Source: an uncultured Tenacibaculum sp.
GTDB taxonomy: Bacteria > Bacteroidota > Bacteroidia > Flavobacteriales > Flavobacteriaceae
DNA: 64,000 nt
Assembly (NCBI GenBank): GCA_947504185.1
Contig: CANNGJ010000001.1
Coordinates: 1-64,000, forward strand
Reading direction: 5' to 3'
Under the pieces are notes generated by a model. The model saw nothing but the letters and a program-made list of their open reading frames with translations, searched no databases and was not told the origin of the DNA. Both the position numbers and the translations under genes were made by a program. This document shows positions 27,469-34,946 of this stretch, one piece after another; positions within the stretch are counted from its first letter, which is position 1; every line of letters begins with the position of its first letter.

Positions 27469-29934
27469 ATGAAAAAAACAATTACCCTGCTATTTTTAGC
27501 CTTTTCCTTTATTTCTTTTTCTCAAGTTAAAGGAAAAGTAACTAACACAACCAACCGAGCATTATCTTTTGTAAGTATTTATCTTCAAAACTCTATTACT
27601 GGTACAACAACTAATGATAACGGAGATTATGAATTAGTTTTAACCAAAAAAGGAAAACATACTATTGTATTCCAAATTTTAGGATATAAAGCTTTAAAAA
27701 AGACGGTAACTATTGAATCATTCCCTTTCGTTTTAAATGTTCAACTTTCTGAAGAAGAAGTTGCTTTAGATGAAGTTTTAATTTCATCAACAGAAAACCC
27801 TGCAAATAAAATTATTAGAAATGCTATTGCTAGTAAAAAGAAAAACACCGATAAATTCGCTCAATATAAAGCTGATTTTTATTCTCGTGGGTTATTTAAA
27901 GTAAAAAATCTTCCGAAGAAATTCTTAGGCCAAGAAGTTGGTGATATGGGTGGTGGCTTAGATTCTACGAGAACCGGTATTGTATATCTTTCTGAAACCA
28001 TCTCTAAAATTTCCTTTCAGAAAAAACCGAAGAACTTCAAAGAGCATATTATCGCGTCTAAAGTTTCAGGAAGTGATAATGGTATAAGTTTCAATCAAGC
28101 TGAAGAAGTGAATTTTAATTTCTATGAAAACTCTTTTAATTTAGCCGATGCTCAAATGATTTCTCCAATTTCTAATGGAGCTTTTAGCTATTACAATTAT
28201 AAACTAACAGGTACTTTTTACGACAAAAATTCACGGTTAATTAACAAAATACAATTGCTCCCTAAACGAAAGAACGATCGTGTGTTTAGTGGTTTTATTT
28301 ATATAATTGAAGATGATTGGGCTATTTACGGAACAGACGTTCTTGTTACCGGAAATCAAGTAAGCATGCCAATGATTGACACCCTTAATATAAAACAAAA
28401 CTATAATTTCTCACCTAAAAACAAGGCTTGGGTACCTGTTACTCAAACAATCGATTTTAAAGCAGGTATGTTTGGTTTTAATTTTAATGGACGATTTTCT
28501 GCCGCTTATTCAAATTATAATTTCTCACCTGGTTATACCGATAAATCATTTGGAAGCGAAATCTTATCTTTTGCTGAAAATGCTACCGAAAAAGATTCTG
28601 TTTATTGGAATAAAATTCGTCCAGTAGCTTTAACAACCGAAGAAGTTTCTGACTATAAATTAAAAGACAGTATTAAAACTATACGAAAGTCAAAAAAATA
28701 TTTAGACTCGATAGATAACAAAAGAAATAAGTTTAAAATCATGGATATTGTTTCGGGTTATTCATATCAAGATTCATATAATAAATGGTCGATTAACCTA
28801 TCTTCCCCTATAGAAGACTTAAGCTTTAATACTGTACAGGGTTGGAATACTTCGGTAGGGTTAAGTTATTATAAAACACTCAACAAAAAAGGAAAAAATT
28901 TTGGATTTGGTACTAATGTAAACTATGGTTTTTCTGATAAAGAAATAAGACCTACAGGCTATTTTTATTACAAATGGAATAATACTACAAGGCCTATTTT
29001 AAATATATCAGGAGGTATTACTACGGCTCAATTCAATGCTAAACAACCTATCTCAAAATTCTGGAATACAATAAGCTCCGTTTTGTTTGAGAGAAATTAT
29101 ATGAAGATTTATGAAAAAGCTTTCGCTAGAGCTTCATTTTCAAGAGAAGTAATAAATGGACTACACATGTCAACTTCTTTAGAATTTGCCGACAGAAAAC
29201 CTTTATTTAATACTACAGATTATGTAATGTTTCCTAAAAGTGATGTGAATTATACTTCTAACAATCCGCAAGAACCTAATAATTTTACCTCAGCATTTAC
29301 ACCTCATAAAATGTGGTCATTTACAGTTGGTGCAAACATTAATTTCGGACAAAAATATTTATCCTATCCAAACGGAAAATATAATGTAGGCAATAAAAAA
29401 TACCCTTCACTATTTATCGGTTATAAAAAGAATTTTGGTTCTGGTAATTCTGAGTGGAATTCGAATGTTGTTTATTCTCAATTAAATCAAAGAATTTCTT
29501 TTGCTAACTGGGGAGAGTTCAAATACAAAGCAAAAGGAGGTGTGTTTTTAGAAAAGAAAAACATTCCTTTTATAGATTATGCTCACTTTAACGGAAACCG
29601 TTTATTGGTTGCTCCAAAAGACAATTATTTAGATAATTTTTACATGTTACCATATTATCAATTAAGCACAAATGATAAGTATGGAGAATTACATGGCGAA
29701 TACAACTTTAAAGGTGCTATATTAAGTAAAATCCCTTTATTAAATAAATTGAACTTTCATTTAGTTACCGGAGCAAAAGGATTATTTACTGGAGGTAACA
29801 AACCTTATTCTGAATTTGCAGTTGGGTTAGACAATGTTGGTTTTGGTAAATGGCGTTTTTTGCGTGTCGATTTTGCTCGTTCTAACTTTAATGGAAAAAA
29901 CGAAAATCGAGTAGTATTCGGAATTAAATTGTAA
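27469..29934 (+). CDS. DUF5686 and carboxypeptidase-like regulatory domain protein
   Basis: An 821-residue outer-membrane protein. Signal peptide 1-20 (ending ISFSQ), then a carboxypeptidase-D-regulatory-like domain (VKGKVTNTTNRALSFVSIYLQNS... about 22-100), a linker LDEVLISSTENPANKIIRNAIASK, then a DUF5686-type region ending in a beta-barrel. These proteins look like TonB-dependent receptors but lack a plug domain. Function unknown. I use the ATG at 27469; an upstream TTG at 27442 would only add nine residues before the signal peptide. The moaD gene begins 9 bp after the stop. Confidence 0.8.
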   Translation: MKKTITLLFLAFSFISFSQVKGKVTNTTNRALSFVSIYLQNSITGTTTNDNGDYELVLTKKGKHTIVFQILGYKALKKTVTIESFPFVLNVQLSEEEVALDEVLISSTENPANKIIRNAIASKKKNTDKFAQYKADFYSRGLFKVKNLPKKFLGQEVGDMGGGLDSTRTGIVYLSETISKISFQKKPKNFKEHIIASKVSGSDNGISFNQAEEVNFNFYENSFNLADAQMISPISNGAFSYYNYKLTGTFYDKNSRLINKIQLLPKRKNDRVFSGFIYIIEDDWAIYGTDVLVTGNQVSMPMIDTLNIKQNYNFSPKNKAWVPVTQTIDFKAGMFGFNFNGRFSAAYSNYNFSPGYTDKSFGSEILSFAENATEKDSVYWNKIRPVALTTEEVSDYKLKDSIKTIRKSKKYLDSIDNKRNKFKIMDIVSGYSYQDSYNKWSINLSSPIEDLSFNTVQGWNTSVGLSYYKTLNKKGKNFGFGTNVNYGFSDKEIRPTGYFYYKWNNTTRPILNISGGITTAQFNAKQPISKFWNTISSVLFERNYMKIYEKAFARASFSREVINGLHMSTSLEFADRKPLFNTTDYVMFPKSDVNYTSNNPQEPNNFTSAFTPHKMWSFTVGANINFGQKYLSYPNGKYNVGNKKYPSLFIGYKKNFGSGNSEWNSNVVYSQLNQRISFANWGEFKYKAKGGVFLEKKNIPFIDYAHFNGNRLLVAPKDNYLDNFYMLPYYQLSTNDKYGELHGEYNFKGAILSKIPLLNKLNFHLVTGAKGLFTGGNKPYSEFAVGLDNVGFGKWRFLRVDFARSNFNGKNENRVVFGIKL

Positions 29935-29943
29935 TTTCGTAGT

Positions 29944-30183
29944 ATGAATATTAATGTACTACTTTTTGGTATTGCAACAGATTTAGCAGGTAGTTCTTCA
30001 GTAAAAATAGAGCTTCCTGTTAATTCAACAATTACCAGTTTTAAAGAAATTATTTCTCGACATCCTCAACTAAAACAAATGAGTACGTATGCAGTAGCCA
30101 TTAACGAAAGTTATGCTACTGATGAAACCATTATTAAAGAAAATGATGTAATTGCGATTATTCCTCCTGTAAGCGGGGGGTAG
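29944..30183 (+). CDS. moaD: Molybdopterin synthase sulphur-carrier subunit MoaD
   Basis: A 79-residue beta-grasp ubiquitin-like protein of normal length, ending in the essential GG dipeptide (PPVSGG). The motif INESYATDETIIKENDVIAIIPPVSGG is typical. The C-terminal glycine is thiocarboxylated and donates sulphur to precursor Z in the MoaD-MoaE synthase. Its partner MoaE is encoded 19 kb away at 49223, and other moa/moe genes are not in this window. The start is 9 bp after the DUF5686 stop, so it may share that transcript, and a REP-like element follows 27 bp later. Confidence 0.9.
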   Translation: MNINVLLFGIATDLAGSSSVKIELPVNSTITSFKEIISRHPQLKQMSTYAVAINESYATDETIIKENDVIAIIPPVSGG

Positions 30184-30210
30184 TTTAGTAAAGTGGAATA
30201 ATTTAGTTTT

Positions 30211-30284
30211 GATTGCAGATTACTTCGTCATTCTTCCTCGTAATGACGGAGTGTTTTTTCGTCATTGCGAAGAATGAAGCAATC
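30211..30284. repeat. REP-like palindromic repeat, full copy
   Basis: An imperfect long inverted repeat running from gattgcagattacttcg to gaatgaagcaatc, with central cgtaatgacg / cgtcattgcg arms. This type of cgtcatt...gaagcaat element is scattered in many Flavobacteriaceae genomes. It lies between the converging ends of moaD and the TonB receptor gene, where it may also terminate transcription. Its 32-base left arm (30216-30247) is repeated exactly at 34632-34663. Confidence 0.75.
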
Positions 30285-30327
30285 TATTACTTGGTCAAAA
30301 AACACATTTAACCTCAATAATTCTATT

Positions 30328-32997
30328 TTACAACTTATAACCAATACTAAATAATACAACTCTCGGCATAATATAAGTTTTAGAATCTGATACTAAATAA
30401 TCTGAAAAACTATTGCTTTGTTTAAATGTAGTATTAAATAAGTTTTGAAAAGTCAACTTAAATAGCCAAGGACTATCCTCTTTTTGATACGATAATACTG
30501 CATTTGCTATATCGTATTTATTATTAATTTGTTGCGCTTTATTTTGATAATTATAATGTGTGTAGTCAAAATTAAACACAAATCCTTTTAAGAAATCATA
30601 ATCGATATTTACATAAGGTTCATTAGTTATAAATTTAGAATTTGACCCACTAGATGTATACTTTCCTATACTTCTTTTATATCCTAATTCTAAGGTTGGA
30701 AAATTGTCAAACAGGGTTTCTATTCCAAGATCAAAAGAATAATTATTATTTCGATTTCTTGTAGAACTATCATTTACAAATTGTTTAAAATTTGAATTAT
30801 TATATGTTCCTTCTATATTATAACGTATTTTTTTTATTCTTTTTCTAACTGACGCTCTTACATTCCAACGTTCATCTGCATTATTTAATAAATCAACCGA
30901 TAAAAACCTGTTAATACCATCAAAATTTACTGAGTTACGAAATCCTTTAACTTTTTTAGAATAATTTATCATAGCATAAAGCATTAACCCCCTATATAAA
31001 CTAAACCTGCTATATCTCAAACGAGCCTTGTGAAACAATTCATTTTCAAGGTTTTCATTTCCTTTAAAAACAGAATTATACGACTGTAAATAAAATCGAT
31101 TTGCTAATTTAGAAGCATCTGAAAAGTTAGTTTTTAAATTATAATTCAATTGAATTTTTTTCGACTTGTTAAACTCAATTTTCAACAGAAAATCAGGTAA
31201 GAGCACCCATTTATCTTTCTCAATTGAATTTAACTGGTTTACACGCCATTTATAATTATGTGCATAAGCCCCTTGCTTAAAAGTAAAAATTCCTGTTCGG
31301 AATTTATAATGTAAACCAGCAAAAAAATCGTTGTGCTTTAAAACAGTTCTATTATTAAATCCATCAGATGAAAAATTGTTGGTTGTATTATCATCTAGTA
31401 ATTGAAAATCATTACTACTAAATTTTTCTTGTTGGTGTGTATTACCAATGGTTGTATAAATATGATTATTGTTATTCAACACCCAAAAATCTTTAAAAAC
31501 TGTGTGTAAATGATGCTTTTCGCTTTCATTTAACTGGTTAATTCTTAAAGCCGTTTGATTCGTGTTTAATGGATTGATTATAGGCTTAATTCTATCTAAA
31601 AACGACTGTGAAGCATTCCAATTGGTAATTGGATTATTTTTATCGAATGTATAATTTATTACCGAAGAAAAGGTGTGTTTTTCTGATTGCTCTTTATGCC
31701 ATTCTATATTTTGATTTGCATACCAAACTGCGTTCTCTTTGTCTGTTTTTATTGTATTTAAATTAGCATCTATTAATGAGGAAATAGCATTAACCCTATT
31801 AATATCCGATTTTTTTACTTGAGTTCTCACATACCATTGTTCTTTATTATTTGGAGCATATTCTATGTTTAATTTCCCGATTCCTAAAATATCTTTTGAA
31901 TTCGTTTTATTGGTATTCTCCTCTAAAAAAGTAGTGTACTCATTTAACTCTTCATTAAAACTTTGAATAGTATTATGAGAAAAAATTGCATAACCAGAAA
32001 TATCTAATTTACTGGCTACCGTTTTTGTAATATTTAATGCTGCAAAACGTTGTGTACTATGTAATACATCTTTGTTTTCTAAAAACTGAGAGAAATCTCC
32101 GCCTTCCCAATTAAAATTACCATTAAAAACTGCATTAACACCTCCTTGAAAATTCATATAATCTTTAAACGTAAAGGTTTTCTCTCCTATATCATTTACA
32201 TTACCTATAAAATTTACATTGGTTTTAGGCGAATAGTAAAAAAGATTAGCATTAGCCTTATAATAAGAATCGTACCCAACATTTGCACCAGCTTCTACAT
32301 CACCAAAAAGAAAACGTTTTTTATCTTCTTTAAGTTGAATATTCATTGCCATTTCATCAGAATCTGAAATGTTTTTTAAAAATGCTACTTCGTTGTAATT
32401 ATCAATTACCTCAACTTTATCAACCGCATTGGCAGGTATGTTTTCTACTCCTAATTTTGTACCTCCTCCAAAAAACTTCTTACCATCAACTAATAACTTG
32501 GTTACTTTTTTTCCTTGTACGGTAACACCTCCATTTTTATCAACTTCAACTCCTGGTAGTTTTTTAAGTACGTTTTTTAGTTTACGCTCACTACCATTTA
32601 TAAACTTATCAGTATTATAAATTATCGTGTCTTGTTTTACAGTTACAGGTAATTCAATCACTACTTCGTCTAACTGGTTTTTTGCTTCTTTTAAAACGAA
32701 GTTTTTAATAGTATTTTGTATAGGAGTTATCTCAAATTCAATTTTTTCATAACCTAAATAGCTTATACTAATCATATACCTTTTGTTTTTTGAAAGCTCT
32801 AAACGGTAGCGCCCTTCTTCATCAGTGATAGCAAAACTCATGTTTTTAGTTACATCTTTAGGTTTTGCTATAATATTGGTATACGATAATGGGTTTTGTA
32901 AACTATCTTTTACAGTTCCTTCGAAAGTGATGGTTTGAGCAGATGTACTTATACTAATTGTAAGATTTAGTAATATAAATATATATTTTTTAAGCAT
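30328..32997 (-). CDS. TonB-dependent receptor-like outer-membrane protein (GLPGLI-associated type)
   Basis: An 889-residue protein: signal peptide 1-20 (ending STSAQ), a carboxypeptidase-like regulatory domain (TFEGTVKDSLQNPLSYTNIIAKP... about 23-110), a plug-like region (LKNVLKKLPGVEVDKNGGVTVQGKKVTKLLVDGKKFFGGG, about 140-235) and a long barrel ending in FSIGYKL. This plug form, LPGVEVDKNG...VLVDGKKFF, is the subtype that in this phylum commonly sits beside GLPGLI-family genes. The gene upstream (33075-33809) is such a protein, 77 bp away, so the two are probably one unit. Substrate unknown; a peptide or metal cargo is often guessed. No classical N-terminal TonB-box was identified. Confidence 0.8.
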   Translation of the reverse strand: MLKKYIFILLNLTISISTSAQTITFEGTVKDSLQNPLSYTNIIAKPKDVTKNMSFAITDEEGRYRLELSKNKRYMISISYLGYEKIEFEITPIQNTIKNFVLKEAKNQLDEVVIELPVTVKQDTIIYNTDKFINGSERKLKNVLKKLPGVEVDKNGGVTVQGKKVTKLLVDGKKFFGGGTKLGVENIPANAVDKVEVIDNYNEVAFLKNISDSDEMAMNIQLKEDKKRFLFGDVEAGANVGYDSYYKANANLFYYSPKTNVNFIGNVNDIGEKTFTFKDYMNFQGGVNAVFNGNFNWEGGDFSQFLENKDVLHSTQRFAALNITKTVASKLDISGYAIFSHNTIQSFNEELNEYTTFLEENTNKTNSKDILGIGKLNIEYAPNNKEQWYVRTQVKKSDINRVNAISSLIDANLNTIKTDKENAVWYANQNIEWHKEQSEKHTFSSVINYTFDKNNPITNWNASQSFLDRIKPIINPLNTNQTALRINQLNESEKHHLHTVFKDFWVLNNNNHIYTTIGNTHQQEKFSSNDFQLLDDNTTNNFSSDGFNNRTVLKHNDFFAGLHYKFRTGIFTFKQGAYAHNYKWRVNQLNSIEKDKWVLLPDFLLKIEFNKSKKIQLNYNLKTNFSDASKLANRFYLQSYNSVFKGNENLENELFHKARLRYSRFSLYRGLMLYAMINYSKKVKGFRNSVNFDGINRFLSVDLLNNADERWNVRASVRKRIKKIRYNIEGTYNNSNFKQFVNDSSTRNRNNNYSFDLGIETLFDNFPTLELGYKRSIGKYTSSGSNSKFITNEPYVNIDYDFLKGFVFNFDYTHYNYQNKAQQINNKYDIANAVLSYQKEDSPWLFKLTFQNLFNTTFKQSNSFSDYLVSDSKTYIMPRVVLFSIGYKL

Positions 32998-33074
32998 TAA
33001 CTTTTCTCTTTCTTATTTCCTTAAATTTTTAAAGAAATTACGACTCATTTCTTCATATTCTTTTAATATTTATA

Positions 33075-33809
33075 CTATCTATTTTCAAAAGCTTTTTTTC
33101 CAATACTTTCAAATTCTTCTTTAGTTACTAACTTCCCTTTATTTGGCTGATCAATTTCTATTACTTCCTGTTTTAATTTAATAATTGAGGCTATATAAGT
33201 TCTATCTTTAATAGAAAGCTCTAAAATTAACCCTGGCAAGCTATTAAAGTCAAACGGTCCATAATTAAATGGAACATCAGGACAATACCAAGCTATATAT
33301 GTAGAAAAAGGAGCTACTTTATCTGAAGGTCCATTATTTTTTTTTTGCACAGTCGCTTTGTAACAAGTATATTTTCCAATTACTTTCTTTTCATTAATTA
33401 ATTTCCATTTTAAATCAGAAGTTGATGACTTAACTAAAAAACTCTCACCAAAAAAAGGTTTCTCTTCTATCATTATTTTTTTCTTTGTATCCACAAAAAA
33501 AACGTTATCCCCTTTATTTAATATAAGTGCAAGTTTATTAAAGCCTTCTTGATTATCGAGACCTAAATCTGAGTTTAAATAAAAAAGGGAGCTCTTTTTA
33601 TTAAATTTCAATGTATATTTTAATTTTTCAGAAAAACGATTTACTTTCTTCTGAAAATCACGAAATTTATTAGGTTTTAATGGGTTTTCGAAACTTGACT
33701 CAGGAGTTACCTTCAAATTGTAAATTACTTCTCCTGACTTAAATGATTCTTGTGAAAATAAACTAACACTTATAAATAAATAAACTATTATTATAATTAA
33801 ATTTTTCAT
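33075..33809 (-). CDS. GLPGLI family protein
   Basis: A 244-residue secreted protein with a signal peptide (1-19, ending SLFSQ). The family hallmark is near residue 195: GPFDFNSLPGLILELSI, where SLPGLI replaces the usual GLPGLI. Before it are the typical AWYCPDVPFNYGP and KWKLINEKKVIGKYTCYKATV segments. The function of the family is unknown; it occurs widely in Bacteroidota next to TonB-receptor-like genes. It lies between the small two-cysteine peptide gene and the receptor gene, all leftward. The two cysteines in the segments above (TCYK and WYCPD) may form a disulphide. Confidence 0.85.
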   Translation of the reverse strand: MKNLIIIIVYLFISVSLFSQESFKSGEVIYNLKVTPESSFENPLKPNKFRDFQKKVNRFSEKLKYTLKFNKKSSLFYLNSDLGLDNQEGFNKLALILNKGDNVFFVDTKKKIMIEEKPFFGESFLVKSSTSDLKWKLINEKKVIGKYTCYKATVQKKNNGPSDKVAPFSTYIAWYCPDVPFNYGPFDFNSLPGLILELSIKDRTYIASIIKLKQEVIEIDQPNKGKLVTKEEFESIGKKAFENR

Positions 33810-33828
33810 TATATGATATTAATATTAA

Positions 33829-33864
33829 ACAATATGTTGGTGCTTCAGAACACCAACATATTGT
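33829..33864 (-). terminator. Hairpin between the small peptide gene and the GLPGLI gene
   Basis: A perfect 14-bp inverted repeat (acaatatgttggtg / caccaacatattgt) with an 8-base loop, followed on the minus strand by TTTAATATT. It is 20 bp above the GLPGLI ATG and about 130 bp below the peptide stop. It would work as a terminator or a partial one that keeps peptide transcripts more abundant than the downstream genes. Confidence 0.65.
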
Positions 33865-33866
33865 AA

Positions 33867-33990
33867 TTAAAAATTTTTATAGCATGCGACATTATTAAAT
33901 TCTCTACAAGCTTTATTTACATTTATAAATGTATTTCTACACTGACCTCTCTAATAAAGAATTAAAACCCTCCCTACACACTATATTTAA
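33867..33990 (-). pseudogene. Possible remnant of a second cysteine-containing small protein
   Basis: Between the peptide gene stop and the hairpin, the minus strand has two short frames that join if one base is shifted: one reads ...VCREGFNSLLERSV and ends in TAG, the next reads QCRNTFINVNKACREFNNVACYKNF and ends in TAA. Together they would make a four-cysteine C-terminal tail. There is no ATG and no signal peptide. It may be a decayed gene or chance. Weak evidence. Confidence 0.2.
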
Positions 33991-33993
33991 CAA

Positions 33994-34203
33994 TTAATAA
34001 CCTGGTATAGCACAATGTCCATAAGCTGCAAACCAAACGGTATAGTAATCATATCCACGTGCAGCATAATCATGTGCTACAGCATCAGCAAAATCACCGC
34101 AACTATAAGCTGCCTCCTTATCTACTTTTACTTGACCTGTTTTAGCGTTCACTAAACTACTCGTAGCAAAAACCATTGCTACAACTAAAATTATTTTTTT
34201 CAT
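33994..34203 (-). CDS. Small secreted two-cysteine peptide
   Basis: A 69-residue protein with a textbook signal peptide (MKKIILVVAMVFATSSLVNA, cleavage expected after A20) and a mature part of 49 residues. The mature part has C35 and C64, an aromatic-rich core (RGYDYYTVWFAAYGHC) and a C-terminal IPGY. Not recognised as a known family. It is the first leftward gene of a set that continues with a GLPGLI protein and a TonB-receptor-like protein, and a strong hairpin follows it. Its size and signal peptide suggest an exported peptide (secreted factor, bacteriocin-like, or metal ligand), but this is inference. A long untranslated leader (about 190 bases) is suggested by the -7 element at 34396. 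Confidence 0.65.
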   Translation of the reverse strand: MKKIILVVAMVFATSSLVNAKTGQVKVDKEAAYSCGDFADAVAHDYAARGYDYYTVWFAAYGHCAIPGY

Positions 34204-34395
34204 CTTTTAAAAATTTAAGTTTTGTTAATTAATTTCTACTCCATGTTCTAGAGCAGGTTTTTACTTTCTTATTTTTTACAATAAGATTTTTAACGTTAAA
34301 AAATTAAAAGAAAAATGTGCGCAATTTTATAAACATCCTTCTTCTTTTTACTAGCTAGCATATAATAAAAAATGATCAGTCTTTTTATTACATTT

Positions 34396-34403
34396 CAAAC
34401 ATA
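34396..34403 (-). promoter_or_regulatory. Putative -7 promoter element for the small peptide gene
   Basis: TATGTTTG on the minus strand exactly fits TAnnTTTG. A GTTAAC sequence stands about 21 bp upstream, where the -33 box would be, and no TTTG is there, so activation by a bound regulator is possible. The resulting leader to the ATG at 34203 would be about 190 bases. Confidence 0.4.
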
Positions 34404-34438
34404 AAAATTAATTATTTAAAAAATGTTAACGTTTTAAG

Positions 34439-34474
34439 GGTTAACCCTAATTCATCTAATGGTTAACCCTAATT
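34439..34474. promoter_or_regulatory. Paired 14-bp repeats, 22-bp period (operator-like)
   Basis: ggttaaccctaatt occurs at 34439-34452 and again, identically, at 34461-34474. Each copy contains a dyad (AGGGTTAACCCT at 34437-34448; GGTTAACC at 34461-34468), so the centres are exactly 22 bp, about two helical turns, apart. On the minus strand the repeats read ATTAGGGTTAACC and lie 36-70 bp above the TATGTTTG element, the usual place for an activator site. The direct-repeat spacing resembles LytTR-type operators, but the bases match that consensus only partly. Confidence 0.5.
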
Positions 34475-34631
34475 TAAAAACATAAAACACTAACAATCAG
34501 TAGACAAATTAAAGTGTTAAAATTTTGTTAAAACGAAGATTTTATCATTAAAATAATAAGAAAACGTTACTGCTATAATTCCATATTATTTGGAGAGTAA
34601 TAAAGTAATCCACTAAATAGATATAAACCAA

Positions 34632-34663
34632 CAGATTACTTCGTCATTCTTCCTCGTAATGAC
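34632..34663. repeat. REP-like repeat, partial second copy
   Basis: A 32-base sequence identical to 30216-30247, in the same orientation, without the matching right arm. It ends 3 bp beyond the stop codon of the DUF3817 gene. The 4.4-kb segment between the two copies holds the receptor, GLPGLI and small-peptide genes. Confidence 0.8.
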
Positions 34664-34666
34664 ACC

Positions 34667-34936
34667 CTATTTCAAATATCTACCAACAAAAAAAGTTCCG
34701 AAAGGTAAAATTGATAATAAACACACAATACCAAAAGTTTTATTACTCCATTTAAGCTCATACTTTAGCATAATAGCTAAAACAATGTAGATTACAAATA
34801 AGATTCCGTGAGGCATTCCCAACATTTTTACATACTCAGGATTTCCTTGTAAATATTTTATTGGTGTAGCTATAAAAAGTAATAAAATGTAAGATATTCC
34901 TTCTAACCAGCTTATTAATTTAAAAAAGTTAATCAT
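34667..34936 (-). CDS. DUF3817 family integral membrane protein
   Basis: An 89-residue protein with three predicted membrane helices (about 8-25, 43-60, 67-84) and the family features FKLISWLEGISYILLLFIATPIKY, GMPHGILFVIYI and LPFGTFFVGRYLK. Members are small uncharacterised membrane proteins. It starts 10 bp below the haem-type TonB receptor gene, so likely the last gene of the recO-receptor-DUF3817 unit. The REP-like repeat begins right after its stop codon. No function can be assigned. Confidence 0.85.
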   Translation of the reverse strand: MINFFKLISWLEGISYILLLFIATPIKYLQGNPEYVKMLGMPHGILFVIYIVLAIMLKYELKWSNKTFGIVCLLSILPFGTFFVGRYLK

Positions 34937-34946
34937 GTTTGTAATT

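Larger units (their letters stand above)
34204..34666. other. Gene-free intergenic region (463 bp)
   Basis: The only gene-free stretch longer than 300 bp. It contains no credible open frame on either strand. It holds a candidate leftward promoter element (34396-34403), a pair of 14-bp direct repeats with a 22-bp period (34439-34474), an extra GTTAAC at 34425-34430, and the second copy of the REP-like repeat at 34632-34663. Very A+T-rich elsewhere. Confidence 0.6.

Noticed and set aside
34437..34474. Telomere-like TTAGGG/CCCTAA motif
   Set aside because: Only two copies in a bacterial chromosome and with a 22-bp period; better explained as a pair of operator sites.
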